From: Bacteroidia bacterium | GTDB lineage: Bacteria; Bacteroidota; Bacteroidia; Bacteroidales; Azobacteroidaceae | NCBI GenBank assembly: GCA_025999115.1 | Contig: BNWW01000029.1 | Location: 1 to 29,578, forward strand | DNA: 29,578 nt | Direction of reading: 5' to 3' | Shown: positions 1 through 6,663 of the stretch, one piece after another | Layout: each line of letters starts with the position of its first letter | How positions within the stretch are numbered: the stretch's first letter is position 1 | Notes under the pieces: generated by a model | What the model saw: only the letters and a program-made list of their open reading frames with translations | Told to the model about the DNA's origin: nothing | Databases searched by the model: none | Made by a program: the position numbers and the translations under genes

Positions 1-243
1 AATCAAGGTTTGATTTCTCGGACAAAAATTCTTGAACAAAAAGCCAAATTCTATGATGAAGATGGAAAGGAAATAATTCTTTCGAAAGATATTTCTGATG
101 TGTATATTATGGGAATAACCACAGAGAATTATCCTTCTTTGACACACCAATCTTTTATTATGTTGGAAAAAGAGAGTAACGATCCTTATCCGATATTTTT
201 AACCATATTTGATTTAGAGTTATTAGTTCATTATTTGAACTAA
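1..243 (+). CDS. 3' end of an unknown protein (partial at left edge)
   Basis: The frame is open from base 1, so the gene begins outside the window; the TTG at 10 is probably not a start. The visible 80 residues are hydrophilic with no signal or membrane segment, and contain a phrase DVYIMGITTENYPSLTHQS and a C-terminus rich in hydrophobics (FLTIFDLELLVHYLN). From memory, this resembles the C-terminal part of large Bacteroidetes proteins of unknown function with a NERD/restriction-nuclease-like middle domain, but I cannot confirm it. The stop sits inside what looks like a continuing hydrophobic segment and overlaps the end of the opposite ORF at 223-420, so the gene may itself be cut short. 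Function unknown. Confidence 0.6.
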   Translation, partial: NQGLISRTKILEQKAKFYDEDGKEIILSKDISDVYIMGITTENYPSLTHQSFIMLEKESNDPYPIFLTIFDLELLVHYLN

Positions 244-420
244 GAAACCTAATATTAAAGTTGATTCTTTTACACTAAGCCTAATCTTGTAATTTACTTT
301 ATGAATAGTTTCCAGATTGACATGAAAATCTTCATATAAAATTAGGCAAAAGGCATAAATGTATCCTTTAGTTTTAATAAGGTCTTTTATATCAGCTATG
401 ACTAAATCTGCATTTCTCAT
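223..420 (-). pseudogene. short ORF, likely N-terminal fragment of a larger gene
   Basis: A 65-residue ORF starting ATG at 420 (MRNADLVIADIKDLIKTKGY...) that stops after ILGFLVQIMN. The composition looks like real protein: charged N-terminus, then aromatic/hydrophobic YIYAFCLILYEDFHVN. The abrupt stop lies 3' of a segment that looks like the start of a longer domain, and the last 21 bases overlap the opposite-strand partial gene. I infer a fragment of a larger gene left by a rearrangement. It could instead be a genuine small protein. No function assigned. Confidence 0.4.
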
Positions 421-462
421 CTTTTTCTACAATTGAGTGGTTATTCATAGCTGATTAGGTGG

Positions 463-1893
463 TTACTTCCCTATACAGAAATGTTGGAAGATATTCCCCA
501 GCACCTCATCCGTAGAAATCTCACCCGTAATCTCGCCCAAATAATGCATACACTCACGAATATCTTGGCTTAATAAATCTCCGGAAAGATTGCGGTTCAA
601 GCCCTCAATGACACGCTCGATGGCAGTTTGAGCATTTTTCAAAGCTTCATAATGACGCAAATTGGTTACTATCACGTCTTGTTCCCGGATTTCGGGTAGT
701 TGAGCGGTTTTCAATAAAGCGTTTTCCAATTCGGCGGTATTGGTTTTGTACTTGGCCGACAAGCAAATACGGCCGGCCGGAAGGTGCGACAAAAATTCTT
801 CTTCCAAAAGCGATTTTTCTTCGGGATTGAGTTTGTCGATTTTGTTAAAAACGATAATCAATTTTTTGTTTTCCAAATATGGAAGAATCCGGTCGGCGAT
901 TTTTTCCGTTTTTTTGTCGAAATGCGTGGTATCAATCATCCAGACCACAATCGAGGCTTGGTCGATTTTTTGAAAGGTGCGTTCGATGCCCAGATTTTCG
1001 ATTTCGTCGCCCGTTTCGCGGATGCCGGCTGTGTCGATGAAGCGGAACGAAATACCTTGAATATTAACCGTGTCTTCTATCGCATCGCGCGTAGTGCCAT
1101 GGATTTCCGAAACGATGGCTTTTTCTTCATTTAACAAATGATTGAGTAAGGTGGATTTCCCGGCATTGGTTTCGCCAACAATCGCTACTGGAATCCCGTT
1201 TTTAATAACATTTCCCAATCCAAACGAATCAACTAATTTGGAAATCAACCGTTCGATTTTTGCAGCTAAATCCATTAACTGACTGCGGTCGGCAAATTCC
1301 ACATCTTCTTCGCCGAAATCCAATTCCAATTCAATTAATGACACAAAATCCAACAATTGCGTGCGCAACAACAACAATTCTTTGCTAAATCCGCCTCGCA
1401 TCTGGTTCATTGCCAAACGATGAGCGCCCGCCGAAGTGGAAGCAATTACATCGGCTACTGCTTCGGCTTGCGACAAATCCATTTTTCCGTTCAAAAAAGC
1501 GCGTTGGGTAAATTCGCCGGCTTGCGCCAATCTACATCCGTTAGCGATCAATAATTGAAGTATTTCCTGTTGGATGTAAGTCGAACCGTGACACGAAATT
1601 TCCACCGCATCTTCGCCCGTAAAAGAATGTGGCGCACGAAAAACAGCAACCAACACCTCATCCAGAATCTCTTCCGGGGTATCATGACGGACAGGATCTA
1701 CTTTAACTATCTTCCCGTAACTCAACGTATAAGCCAATTGCCGCTCTACCGGAATCGCCTGTTTGTTCGGTCGAAAAATCCTGTCGGTAATGACAAATGC
1801 TTCCTTTCCCGATATTCGGATAACAGCAATACCACCCGTTCCCGGAGGAGTAGCGACCGCACAAATGGTATCATTCTTATCCGTATAATTCAT
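463..1893 (-). CDS. mnmE: tRNA modification GTPase MnmE (TrmE)
   Basis: MnmE works with MnmG in the cytoplasm to install the carboxymethylaminomethyl group at C5 of the wobble uridine of certain tRNAs. At 476 aa it has the full family length. Residues 1-120 form the folate-binding N-terminal domain, followed by the helical domain with an inserted Ras-like G domain: G1 GETNAGKST (240-248), G2 GTTRD (266-270), G3 DTAG (287-290), G4 NKID (350-353). The C-terminus ends FCIGK, with the conserved Cys473 of the family. ATG at 1893 is followed by MNYTDKNDTICAVATPPG, the normal family N-terminus. It starts 2 bp after the stop of the Uma2-family gene upstream and is presumably cotranscribed with it from the promoter at 2509-2540. 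Intact and vertically inherited in appearance. Confidence 0.98.
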   Translation of the reverse strand: MNYTDKNDTICAVATPPGTGGIAVIRISGKEAFVITDRIFRPNKQAIPVERQLAYTLSYGKIVKVDPVRHDTPEEILDEVLVAVFRAPHSFTGEDAVEISCHGSTYIQQEILQLLIANGCRLAQAGEFTQRAFLNGKMDLSQAEAVADVIASTSAGAHRLAMNQMRGGFSKELLLLRTQLLDFVSLIELELDFGEEDVEFADRSQLMDLAAKIERLISKLVDSFGLGNVIKNGIPVAIVGETNAGKSTLLNHLLNEEKAIVSEIHGTTRDAIEDTVNIQGISFRFIDTAGIRETGDEIENLGIERTFQKIDQASIVVWMIDTTHFDKKTEKIADRILPYLENKKLIIVFNKIDKLNPEEKSLLEEEFLSHLPAGRICLSAKYKTNTAELENALLKTAQLPEIREQDVIVTNLRHYEALKNAQTAIERVIEGLNRNLSGDLLSQDIRECMHYLGEITGEISTDEVLGNIFQHFCIGK

Positions 1894-1895
1894 CT

Positions 1896-2486
1896 TTAAT
1901 CTTTAAACAACTCCTCCGTATTGATGTTTAGTCCTTTCAACGTCAATACCGGCACTTGGGTATTTCCTTCATAAACCGTCCCGTGATCGTATTTCCCGTC
2001 TTCTTGCAAAATAAATGCGTTGATGCCTTTTTCTTTGGGCGAAACCACCCAATATTCTTTCACGCCGGCCGCTTCATACAAGTTGAATTTTTCGTTCAAA
2101 TCGTATTTTTGCGACGAAAGCGAAAGAATTTCAACCACCATATCGGGAGCGCCGAGACAACCGCGTTCGTCCAACTTGGAATTATCGCAAACCACACAAA
2201 TATCGGGCTGAACTACCGTGTAAATCTGCTTGTCATCTTTCTCATCCGGTTTTTTCGGAAGACGAACGTCAAACGGGGCATAAAAAACTTGACAGTTTCC
2301 GCCTTTTTTGTCAATATAATTAATCAAAGGCGTACCCAATCGCCTCAAAGCAACCGCGTGCTTCAATGCAGGCGCCGGCGACATCAAGCGGATAAAACCA
2401 TTCAGCAATTCCCGCAATTTGTCATCCGTCCAAGTGAGGTAATCGGCATAAGTGTAGCGCCGGTTCATGTCTAATGCAAGTTCCAT
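1896..2486 (-). CDS. Uma2 family (DUF820) putative endonuclease
   Basis: A 196-aa protein of the Uma2/DUF820 family, a PD-(D/E)XK-fold group of proposed restriction-like nucleases whose natural role is largely undetermined. Visible are the N-terminal YTYADYLTW segment, the central PDICVVCDNSKLDERGC with the acidic residue expected of the nuclease core, VVEILSLSSQKYDLNEKF, and YEAAGVKEYWVV with the E-x-W pattern usual near the active site. No signal peptide or membrane segment. The gene heads a two-gene transcript with mnmE (2 bp apart) and has its own promoter, which overlaps the 3' end of the nucleoside phosphorylase gene. Family sure; biochemical function unproven. Confidence 0.9.
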   Translation of the reverse strand: MELALDMNRRYTYADYLTWTDDKLRELLNGFIRLMSPAPALKHAVALRRLGTPLINYIDKKGGNCQVFYAPFDVRLPKKPDEKDDKQIYTVVQPDICVVCDNSKLDERGCLGAPDMVVEILSLSSQKYDLNEKFNLYEAAGVKEYWVVSPKEKGINAFILQEDGKYDHGTVYEGNTQVPVLTLKGLNINTEELFKD

Positions 2487-2508
2487 AATTGTCTATGATT
2501 TTAGAAAA

Positions 2509-2540
2509 CAAAAGTAGGAAATTAATCCGGGAAAATCAAA
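2509..2540 (-). promoter_or_regulatory. promoter of the Uma2-mnmE transcript
   Basis: On the minus strand, TTTG (2540-2537), a 20-bp spacer and TACTTTTG (2516-2509) match the Bacteroidetes consensus TTTG-N19-21-TAnnTTTG. Transcription would start about 15-20 bp before the ATG at 2486. The -33 box overlaps the stop codon of the upstream phosphorylase gene. Confidence 0.7.
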
Positions 2541-3405
2541 TTCGCTCCAAAACCTTGGTAATCAAGCCATCGAACGAACCTTTATAATTGGTATTCATAT
2601 CGCCCGAATACCGCCCTGCGATGATAAGGCAAGCCGTCATCGCTTTGTGTCCCATTAGTGCAGCCAAACCCGATAATGCAGAACTTTCCATTTCGTAATT
2701 ACAGATTTTCAAACCCTGATAATCAAACGATTCCAGACTTGCATTTTGCCCGGGATTCGTCAGATCCAGACGGACATGGCGGCCTTGCGGTCCATAAAAT
2801 CCGCTCGCCGAAATAGTGATGCCTTTTACCATATCAAATCCGATGCGTTCTAACAATTCTTTGTCGGCCGGAACGAAATAGGGTTGCGCCAAACGAGGGT
2901 TCCATTGTGTGTGTTGAACGAATTTTTCGGTCAGTTGTTCTTCGTTTACACCAGCGCCGCCTTTGTAAAAATACAACAAACCGTCCATTCCCATCGAAAT
3001 TTCGGAAGCCACAAACGAACCGATTGGCGCCGTCGGTTGCAAGCCGCCGGAAGTGCCGATGCGAACCAACGTTAATTGTCGAAATTCGGATTTTATTTCA
3101 CGCGTAGCGAGGTCGATATTGGCCAGCGCATCCAATTCGTTCATCACAATATCCAGATTGTCGCAACCGATGCCGTGCGAAAGCGCCGTGATGCGTTTGC
3201 CTTTGTATGAACCGGTTATCGTGCGAAATTCGCGGCTTTGCACTTCACATTCGATGTTGTTGAAATACGAAGCCACTAATTTTACTCGTTCGGGATCGCC
3301 CATCATCACTACTTTATCGGCCAATTGTTCGGGCTTCAAATGTAGATGAAAAATGGACCCGTCGTCGTTGACCGGCAATTGGTCGGGGGAAATGATTCGT
3401 TTCAT
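2536..3405 (-). CDS. nucleoside phosphorylase (PNP/UDP family)
   Basis: A 289-aa cytoplasmic nucleoside phosphorylase of the PNP_UDP_1 family, which splits (deoxy)nucleosides with phosphate into base and (deoxy)ribose 1-phosphate. Diagnostic segments are the phosphate-binding VVMMGDPERV near residues 33-42, the central VRIGTSGGLQ, and the base/ribose-binding CNYEMESSAL with the family's M-E-S signature. Substrate is most likely uridine or another pyrimidine nucleoside, judging by general resemblance to Bacteroidetes uridine phosphorylase-like proteins, but purine activity cannot be excluded. Start ATG at 3405 lies 8 bp after the stop of floA, so it is probably the last gene of the TPR-nfeD-floA transcript. 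Intact. Confidence 0.92.
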   Translation of the reverse strand: MKRIISPDQLPVNDDGSIFHLHLKPEQLADKVVMMGDPERVKLVASYFNNIECEVQSREFRTITGSYKGKRITALSHGIGCDNLDIVMNELDALANIDLATREIKSEFRQLTLVRIGTSGGLQPTAPIGSFVASEISMGMDGLLYFYKGGAGVNEEQLTEKFVQHTQWNPRLAQPYFVPADKELLERIGFDMVKGITISASGFYGPQGRHVRLDLTNPGQNASLESFDYQGLKICNYEMESSALSGLAALMGHKAMTACLIIAGRYSGDMNTNYKGSFDGLITKVLERI

Positions 3406-3413
3406 AACACCAT

Positions 3414-4394
3414 TTATTTGCTTGTTTTTGCCGGTTTTGCAATGGATTCCCGCATATCGGTATCGGCTTGGATATTCTGCATTTTGTAATAATCCATAAT
3501 GCCCAGATTGCCGCTACGGAAAGCATCCGCCATCGCTTTCGGCACTTCGGCTTCGGCTTGTATTACATGTGCACGGGCTTCCTGCGCTTTGGCTTTCATT
3601 TCCTGTTCTAATGCCACAGCCATCGCACGACGTTCTTCTGCTTTAGCCTGAGCAATGTTTTTATCCGCTTGAGCCTGATCCATTTGCAATTCGGCGCCGA
3701 TATTTTTACCGATGTCGATATCCGCAATATCAATAGACAAGATTTCAAAAGCGGTTCCGGCATCCAAACCTTTTTTCAAAACGACTTTGGAGATGCTGTC
3801 GGGATTTTCCAAAACATCTTTATGCGATTCGGCCGTACCAATCGACGAGATAATGCCTTCGCCGACACGCGCAATCACTGTTTCTTCGCCCGCGCCACCG
3901 ACCAATTGTTTGATATTGGCGCGCACCGTGATACGCGCTTTTACCAGCAACTGAATACCGTTTTTCGCCACGGCTGCAATTGGCGGTGTATCAATCACTT
4001 TTGGATTTACCGACATTTGAACGGCTTGAAACACATCGCGACCTGCCAAATCGATTGCCGTCGCCATCTGAAAAGTCAAATCAATATTCGCCTTTTCCGC
4101 TGATACTAAGGCATGTACGACACGCTCTACATGACCGCCGGCCAGATAATGCGCTTCCAACTGGTCGCGGGTAATGTTCCGCAAACCGGCTTTGTGCGCC
4201 TCAATCATGGCATTCACGATGACTGGAGGCGGAACTTTCCGCAACCGCATCAGGAAAAGTTGAATCAGTGAGATACTAACGCCCGAGGCTTTGGCGTTAA
4301 TCCAAAGCACAAAAGGCACATAATAAAAGAAAATCGACAGCAAAATAATTGCCGCCACTACGAGGATAAACCATAAAAATGTTGCTGTTCCCAT
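3414..4394 (-). CDS. floA: flotillin-like protein FloA
   Basis: A 326-aa SPFH-superfamily protein of the FloA (YqfA/UPF0365) type, a membrane-anchored scaffold that oligomerises in fluid lipid microdomains. One hydrophobic segment at residues 6-28 anchors it, followed by an amphipathic stretch and the SPFH domain with highly conserved segments such as [37 protein letters not shown] and [16 protein letters not shown]. The C-terminal third is an Ala/Glu/Gln-rich helical flotillin domain ([20 protein letters not shown]), ending in a short charged tail. It follows an NfeD gene, the classical partner of flotillins, by 31 bp; that gap carries a short direct repeat of ATTACGAATTA type. Full length, normal for the family. 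Confidence 0.97.
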   Translation of the reverse strand: MGTATFLWFILVVAAIILLSIFFYYVPFVLWINAKASGVSISLIQLFLMRLRKVPPPVIVNAMIEAHKAGLRNITRDQLEAHYLAGGHVERVVHALVSAEKANIDLTFQMATAIDLAGRDVFQAVQMSVNPKVIDTPPIAAVAKNGIQLLVKARITVRANIKQLVGGAGEETVIARVGEGIISSIGTAESHKDVLENPDSISKVVLKKGLDAGTAFEILSIDIADIDIGKNIGAELQMDQAQADKNIAQAKAEERRAMAVALEQEMKAKAQEARAHVIQAEAEVPKAMADAFRSGNLGIMDYYKMQNIQADTDMRESIAKPAKTSK

Positions 4395-4425
4395 AAGTTT
4401 TAAATTACGAATTATTAATTACGAA

Positions 4426-4896
4426 TTACGATTTTTTTTGTTTGACTGTGAGTTGTTTCGGAGATACTTCCGTAACAATGATTTCGGAATGTTCGTCAAT
4501 GAAATCGGCGGTAGATTTGCCTTCCATGACAATGCCGTTTACCTGTACTTTTCCGATCGGGTTTAAGCGGGAAACGGCGATGCCTTCGTCGCCGGCGGCA
4601 ATTTTTAAAACTTCGTTTCCGGCTACGGTTGAGTCGATATCGGTTTGTAAACCAATGCGATCCATCGTTTTCGACTTGACTAAATAAATACAAGAAATTA
4701 AAATGACAACCAGCGTTACCAATAGCGTGATGATGCCGGCCATGGCCCCCAAGCGGGTAAACGCATAATAAATTCCGCCGATGGAAGCGGCAATGCCGGC
4801 CACAATGGTAATTGTGAGTCCGGGAATCAAGAAAATTTCTGCCAGAATTAATAAAATTCCGACGACACAGAGAACGATGACAATGAGTAAATCCAT
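4426..4896 (-). CDS. NfeD family membrane protein
   Basis: A 156-aa protein with about three N-terminal membrane helices (residues 3-27, 29-47, 52-74) and a C-terminal soluble OB-fold domain marked by GDEGIAVSRLNPIGKVQVNG. This is the short, protease-less NfeD form that pairs with flotillin-like proteins. Presumed role: partner of FloA in the membrane; the mechanism is not known. It begins 4 bp after the stop of the TPR gene upstream and is followed by floA, so translation is likely coupled. Start ATG at 4896 places the first helix right at the N-terminus, as usual. Confidence 0.93.
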   Translation of the reverse strand: MDLLIVIVLCVVGILLILAEIFLIPGLTITIVAGIAASIGGIYYAFTRLGAMAGIITLLVTLVVILISCIYLVKSKTMDRIGLQTDIDSTVAGNEVLKIAAGDEGIAVSRLNPIGKVQVNGIVMEGKSTADFIDEHSEIIVTEVSPKQLTVKQKKS

Positions 4897-4900
4897 AAAA

Positions 4901-6211
4901 TTATTTTATTTCAAAATTACGTGCATTCTTTTCAAACAATGTAAACTGACGGTACAAAGTTTGCAATTTTTCTTCATTCGACAAAATCCTTGTTTTTAAA
5001 TCTTGTTTTTGGATTGTGCCGGCTTTGAAATATTCCAAGCGTAAATTGTTTAATTCAACTTCGGTTTGTTGAATATCTTTTTTTATTTCTTGCGATTTGC
5101 CGAAAGCTTGGCGGGCGGCATCTTTTTTAAAATCAATCAGGGAATGATAAATCCGGTTGTCGTCGATGACGAATGTAAAATCGTGTTGCGGGCGCGATTG
5201 GTCGCCACGGATGGATTGGCGGATTTGTTCCAGCATGGCGGTATAATCTGTTCCCGGTTTCCAAGTCGCTTGAATGGACTGGATTTCGGCGCGACGAATG
5301 CGTTCAGCTTCCTTGTCCGTTTCGATGAATGTTTGTTCTTCGTTGGGAATGAAGGTGTAAACAATCACTTTATCTTCAGTTTGAAAACGGTCGGTTGCGA
5401 AATAGCCGATGTGATTCATTTCGTCGATGGCTAAGAGATAATCGTTGTAAATAGAATTGAACGGCATTCCCAACTGATTGGGAGAGAGCCACGTGTCGTT
5501 GTTTAAATTGTAGCGGGTAACGTATAAATCGTATCCGCCGATGGATGTTTTGCCGGTGGAAGCGAAGTAAAGTGTCAATCCGTCCGTCAATACAAATGGG
5601 AAATTGTTGTCGGATAAGGAATCATTCGATAAAACGAGGACTTTCTTGTCTGTCCATTCGTCTTGTAAACGGATTTCGGAGAATAGCCGGTAATGTCCGC
5701 CGGCTTGTTTTTCGGAGAAAAAATGTTTGTCGTGTAGCGGATTTTCGTAGATAATTGTTTCGTCCTCTTGGTATAACGAACCGCTTTCTTCTGATAAAAG
5801 ATAGGTGTTTAAAAAATGCTTTTTATCGATGATTACGCTGTCAATCAATTGAATATCTTCGCAATGCGATAACATCCGGGCGGCGCGTTTGGCTTGGTCT
5901 ATCCGGTGTTGAACGGAATCGGCTTTTTGAATTTGATTGTTGGATTTCAGCAAATCGGCGTAGTTGGAATAAGCTTCGGCCGATTTTTCAAATTGATACC
6001 GGGAGTTATAAATTTCGCCTAAAATGGGATAAATTTCGATATGACGTTTGACGATTTCTTTGCGATTCGATAGCAGGGCTTGTTCAAACAAAGGTATTGC
6101 TTCTGCAAAACGGCCTTCCGAATATAAACGGAAAGCTTCGTCGGGCGATTGGGCGCGAAGGGTGGCGGTAAAAAACAGTCCGGCCAATAAAATCAATAAG
6201 CCATATCTCAT
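4901..6211 (-). CDS. secreted TPR / PD40 beta-propeller-like protein
   Basis: A 436-aa protein with a signal peptide (MRYGLLILLAGLFFTATLRA, cut before or around QSP). Residues 23-115 form helical TPR-like repeats (DEAFRLYSEGRFAEAIPLFEQ is typical). The middle has PD40/WD40-like propeller blades (FPFVLTDGLTLYFASTG, GGYDLYVTRY, GYFATDRF). The last ~100 residues are charged and predicted coiled coil. The layout is common in Bacteroidetes envelope proteins related to OmpA/PorE-type assemblies, but no peptidoglycan-binding domain is present. First gene of a probable four-gene operon with nfeD, floA and the phosphorylase, under the promoter at 6233-6264. Exact function unknown. Confidence 0.8.
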   Translation of the reverse strand: MRYGLLILLAGLFFTATLRAQSPDEAFRLYSEGRFAEAIPLFEQALLSNRKEIVKRHIEIYPILGEIYNSRYQFEKSAEAYSNYADLLKSNNQIQKADSVQHRIDQAKRAARMLSHCEDIQLIDSVIIDKKHFLNTYLLSEESGSLYQEDETIIYENPLHDKHFFSEKQAGGHYRLFSEIRLQDEWTDKKVLVLSNDSLSDNNFPFVLTDGLTLYFASTGKTSIGGYDLYVTRYNLNNDTWLSPNQLGMPFNSIYNDYLLAIDEMNHIGYFATDRFQTEDKVIVYTFIPNEEQTFIETDKEAERIRRAEIQSIQATWKPGTDYTAMLEQIRQSIRGDQSRPQHDFTFVIDDNRIYHSLIDFKKDAARQAFGKSQEIKKDIQQTEVELNNLRLEYFKAGTIQKQDLKTRILSNEEKLQTLYRQFTLFEKNARNFEIK

Positions 6212-6218
6212 TTTGTCC

Positions 6219-6264
6219 TACTTTTGAAGTTTCAAAGGTAGGTATTTTCAATGGATATTCCAAA
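6219..6264 (-). promoter_or_regulatory. promoter of the TPR-nfeD-floA operon, with palindrome
   Basis: Reading the minus strand, TTTG (6264-6261), 20-bp spacer and TACCTTTG (6240-6233) fit the Bacteroidetes promoter consensus closely. TACCTTTG is the right arm of an imperfect palindrome, TACTTTTGAA-gt-TTCAAAGGTA (6219-6240, 9 of 10 pairs). Its left arm would be a second TAnnTTTG box facing the plus strand. Confidence 0.7.
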
Positions 6265-6270
6265 ATTAGT

Positions 6271-6663
6271 TTATTTACTTCCTAAAACGAGCGAGTGGGG
6301 CGCGTTGTTCGGGTCGTCCGCCAATTCAATGGTGGAGGGAAGTGCGGTGGTTTGGATAAGATGCCACCGGTTACCGTCCCAAATATACAATCCGGCGGAT
6401 AAGTGGGCTACTTCCGATGTTTTTCCATTATTGAAAACCAACATTCCCGCGGCGCTTTTCCAATCGGCCAAGTCGGTTTGAGGGAAAAATGAGTGATAGT
6501 CGATCAGAGAAACGACCGGCAATAACAAACCCTTATCGGCGGCGCGTAATTCCAAAATGGCAGCCGGATGAGGCTCGTCCGAATTGCCGATAAGCACTTG
6601 CGCTTGGCCGGCATACGCCATGGATAAAAGCGATATTAAAAAATATAAACGTTTCATTTTCAT
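6271..6663 (-). CDS. small secreted protein, FISUMP-protein N-terminus-like
   Basis: A 130-aa secreted protein: signal peptide MKMKRLYFLISLLSMAYAGQAQ, then AILELRAADKGLLLPVVSL, the phrase that opens many Bacteroidales secreted proteins carrying FISUMP or tail-fibre-like domains (PAAILEL..TDKGFLPP). The FISUMP domain itself is absent. It keeps the short GMLVFNNG...LSAGLYIWDGNRW block that often follows this opening, so it is a short family form rather than an obvious truncation. Its ATG overlaps the stop of the C10 peptidase gene (ATGA, 6660-6663), so the two are translationally coupled and may act together outside the cell; this is inferred. No enzymatic motif. Confidence 0.75.
   Translation of the reverse strand: MKMKRLYFLISLLSMAYAGQAQVLIGNSDEPHPAAILELRAADKGLLLPVVSLIDYHSFFPQTDLADWKSAAGMLVFNNGKTSEVAHLSAGLYIWDGNRWHLIQTTALPSTIELADDPNNAPHSLVLGSK

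Noticed and set aside
4403..4430. Regulatory tandem repeat in the nfeD-floA gap
   Set aside because: ATTACGAATTA-like units repeat about twice in a 31-bp AT-rich spacer; too short and degenerate to assign a function.
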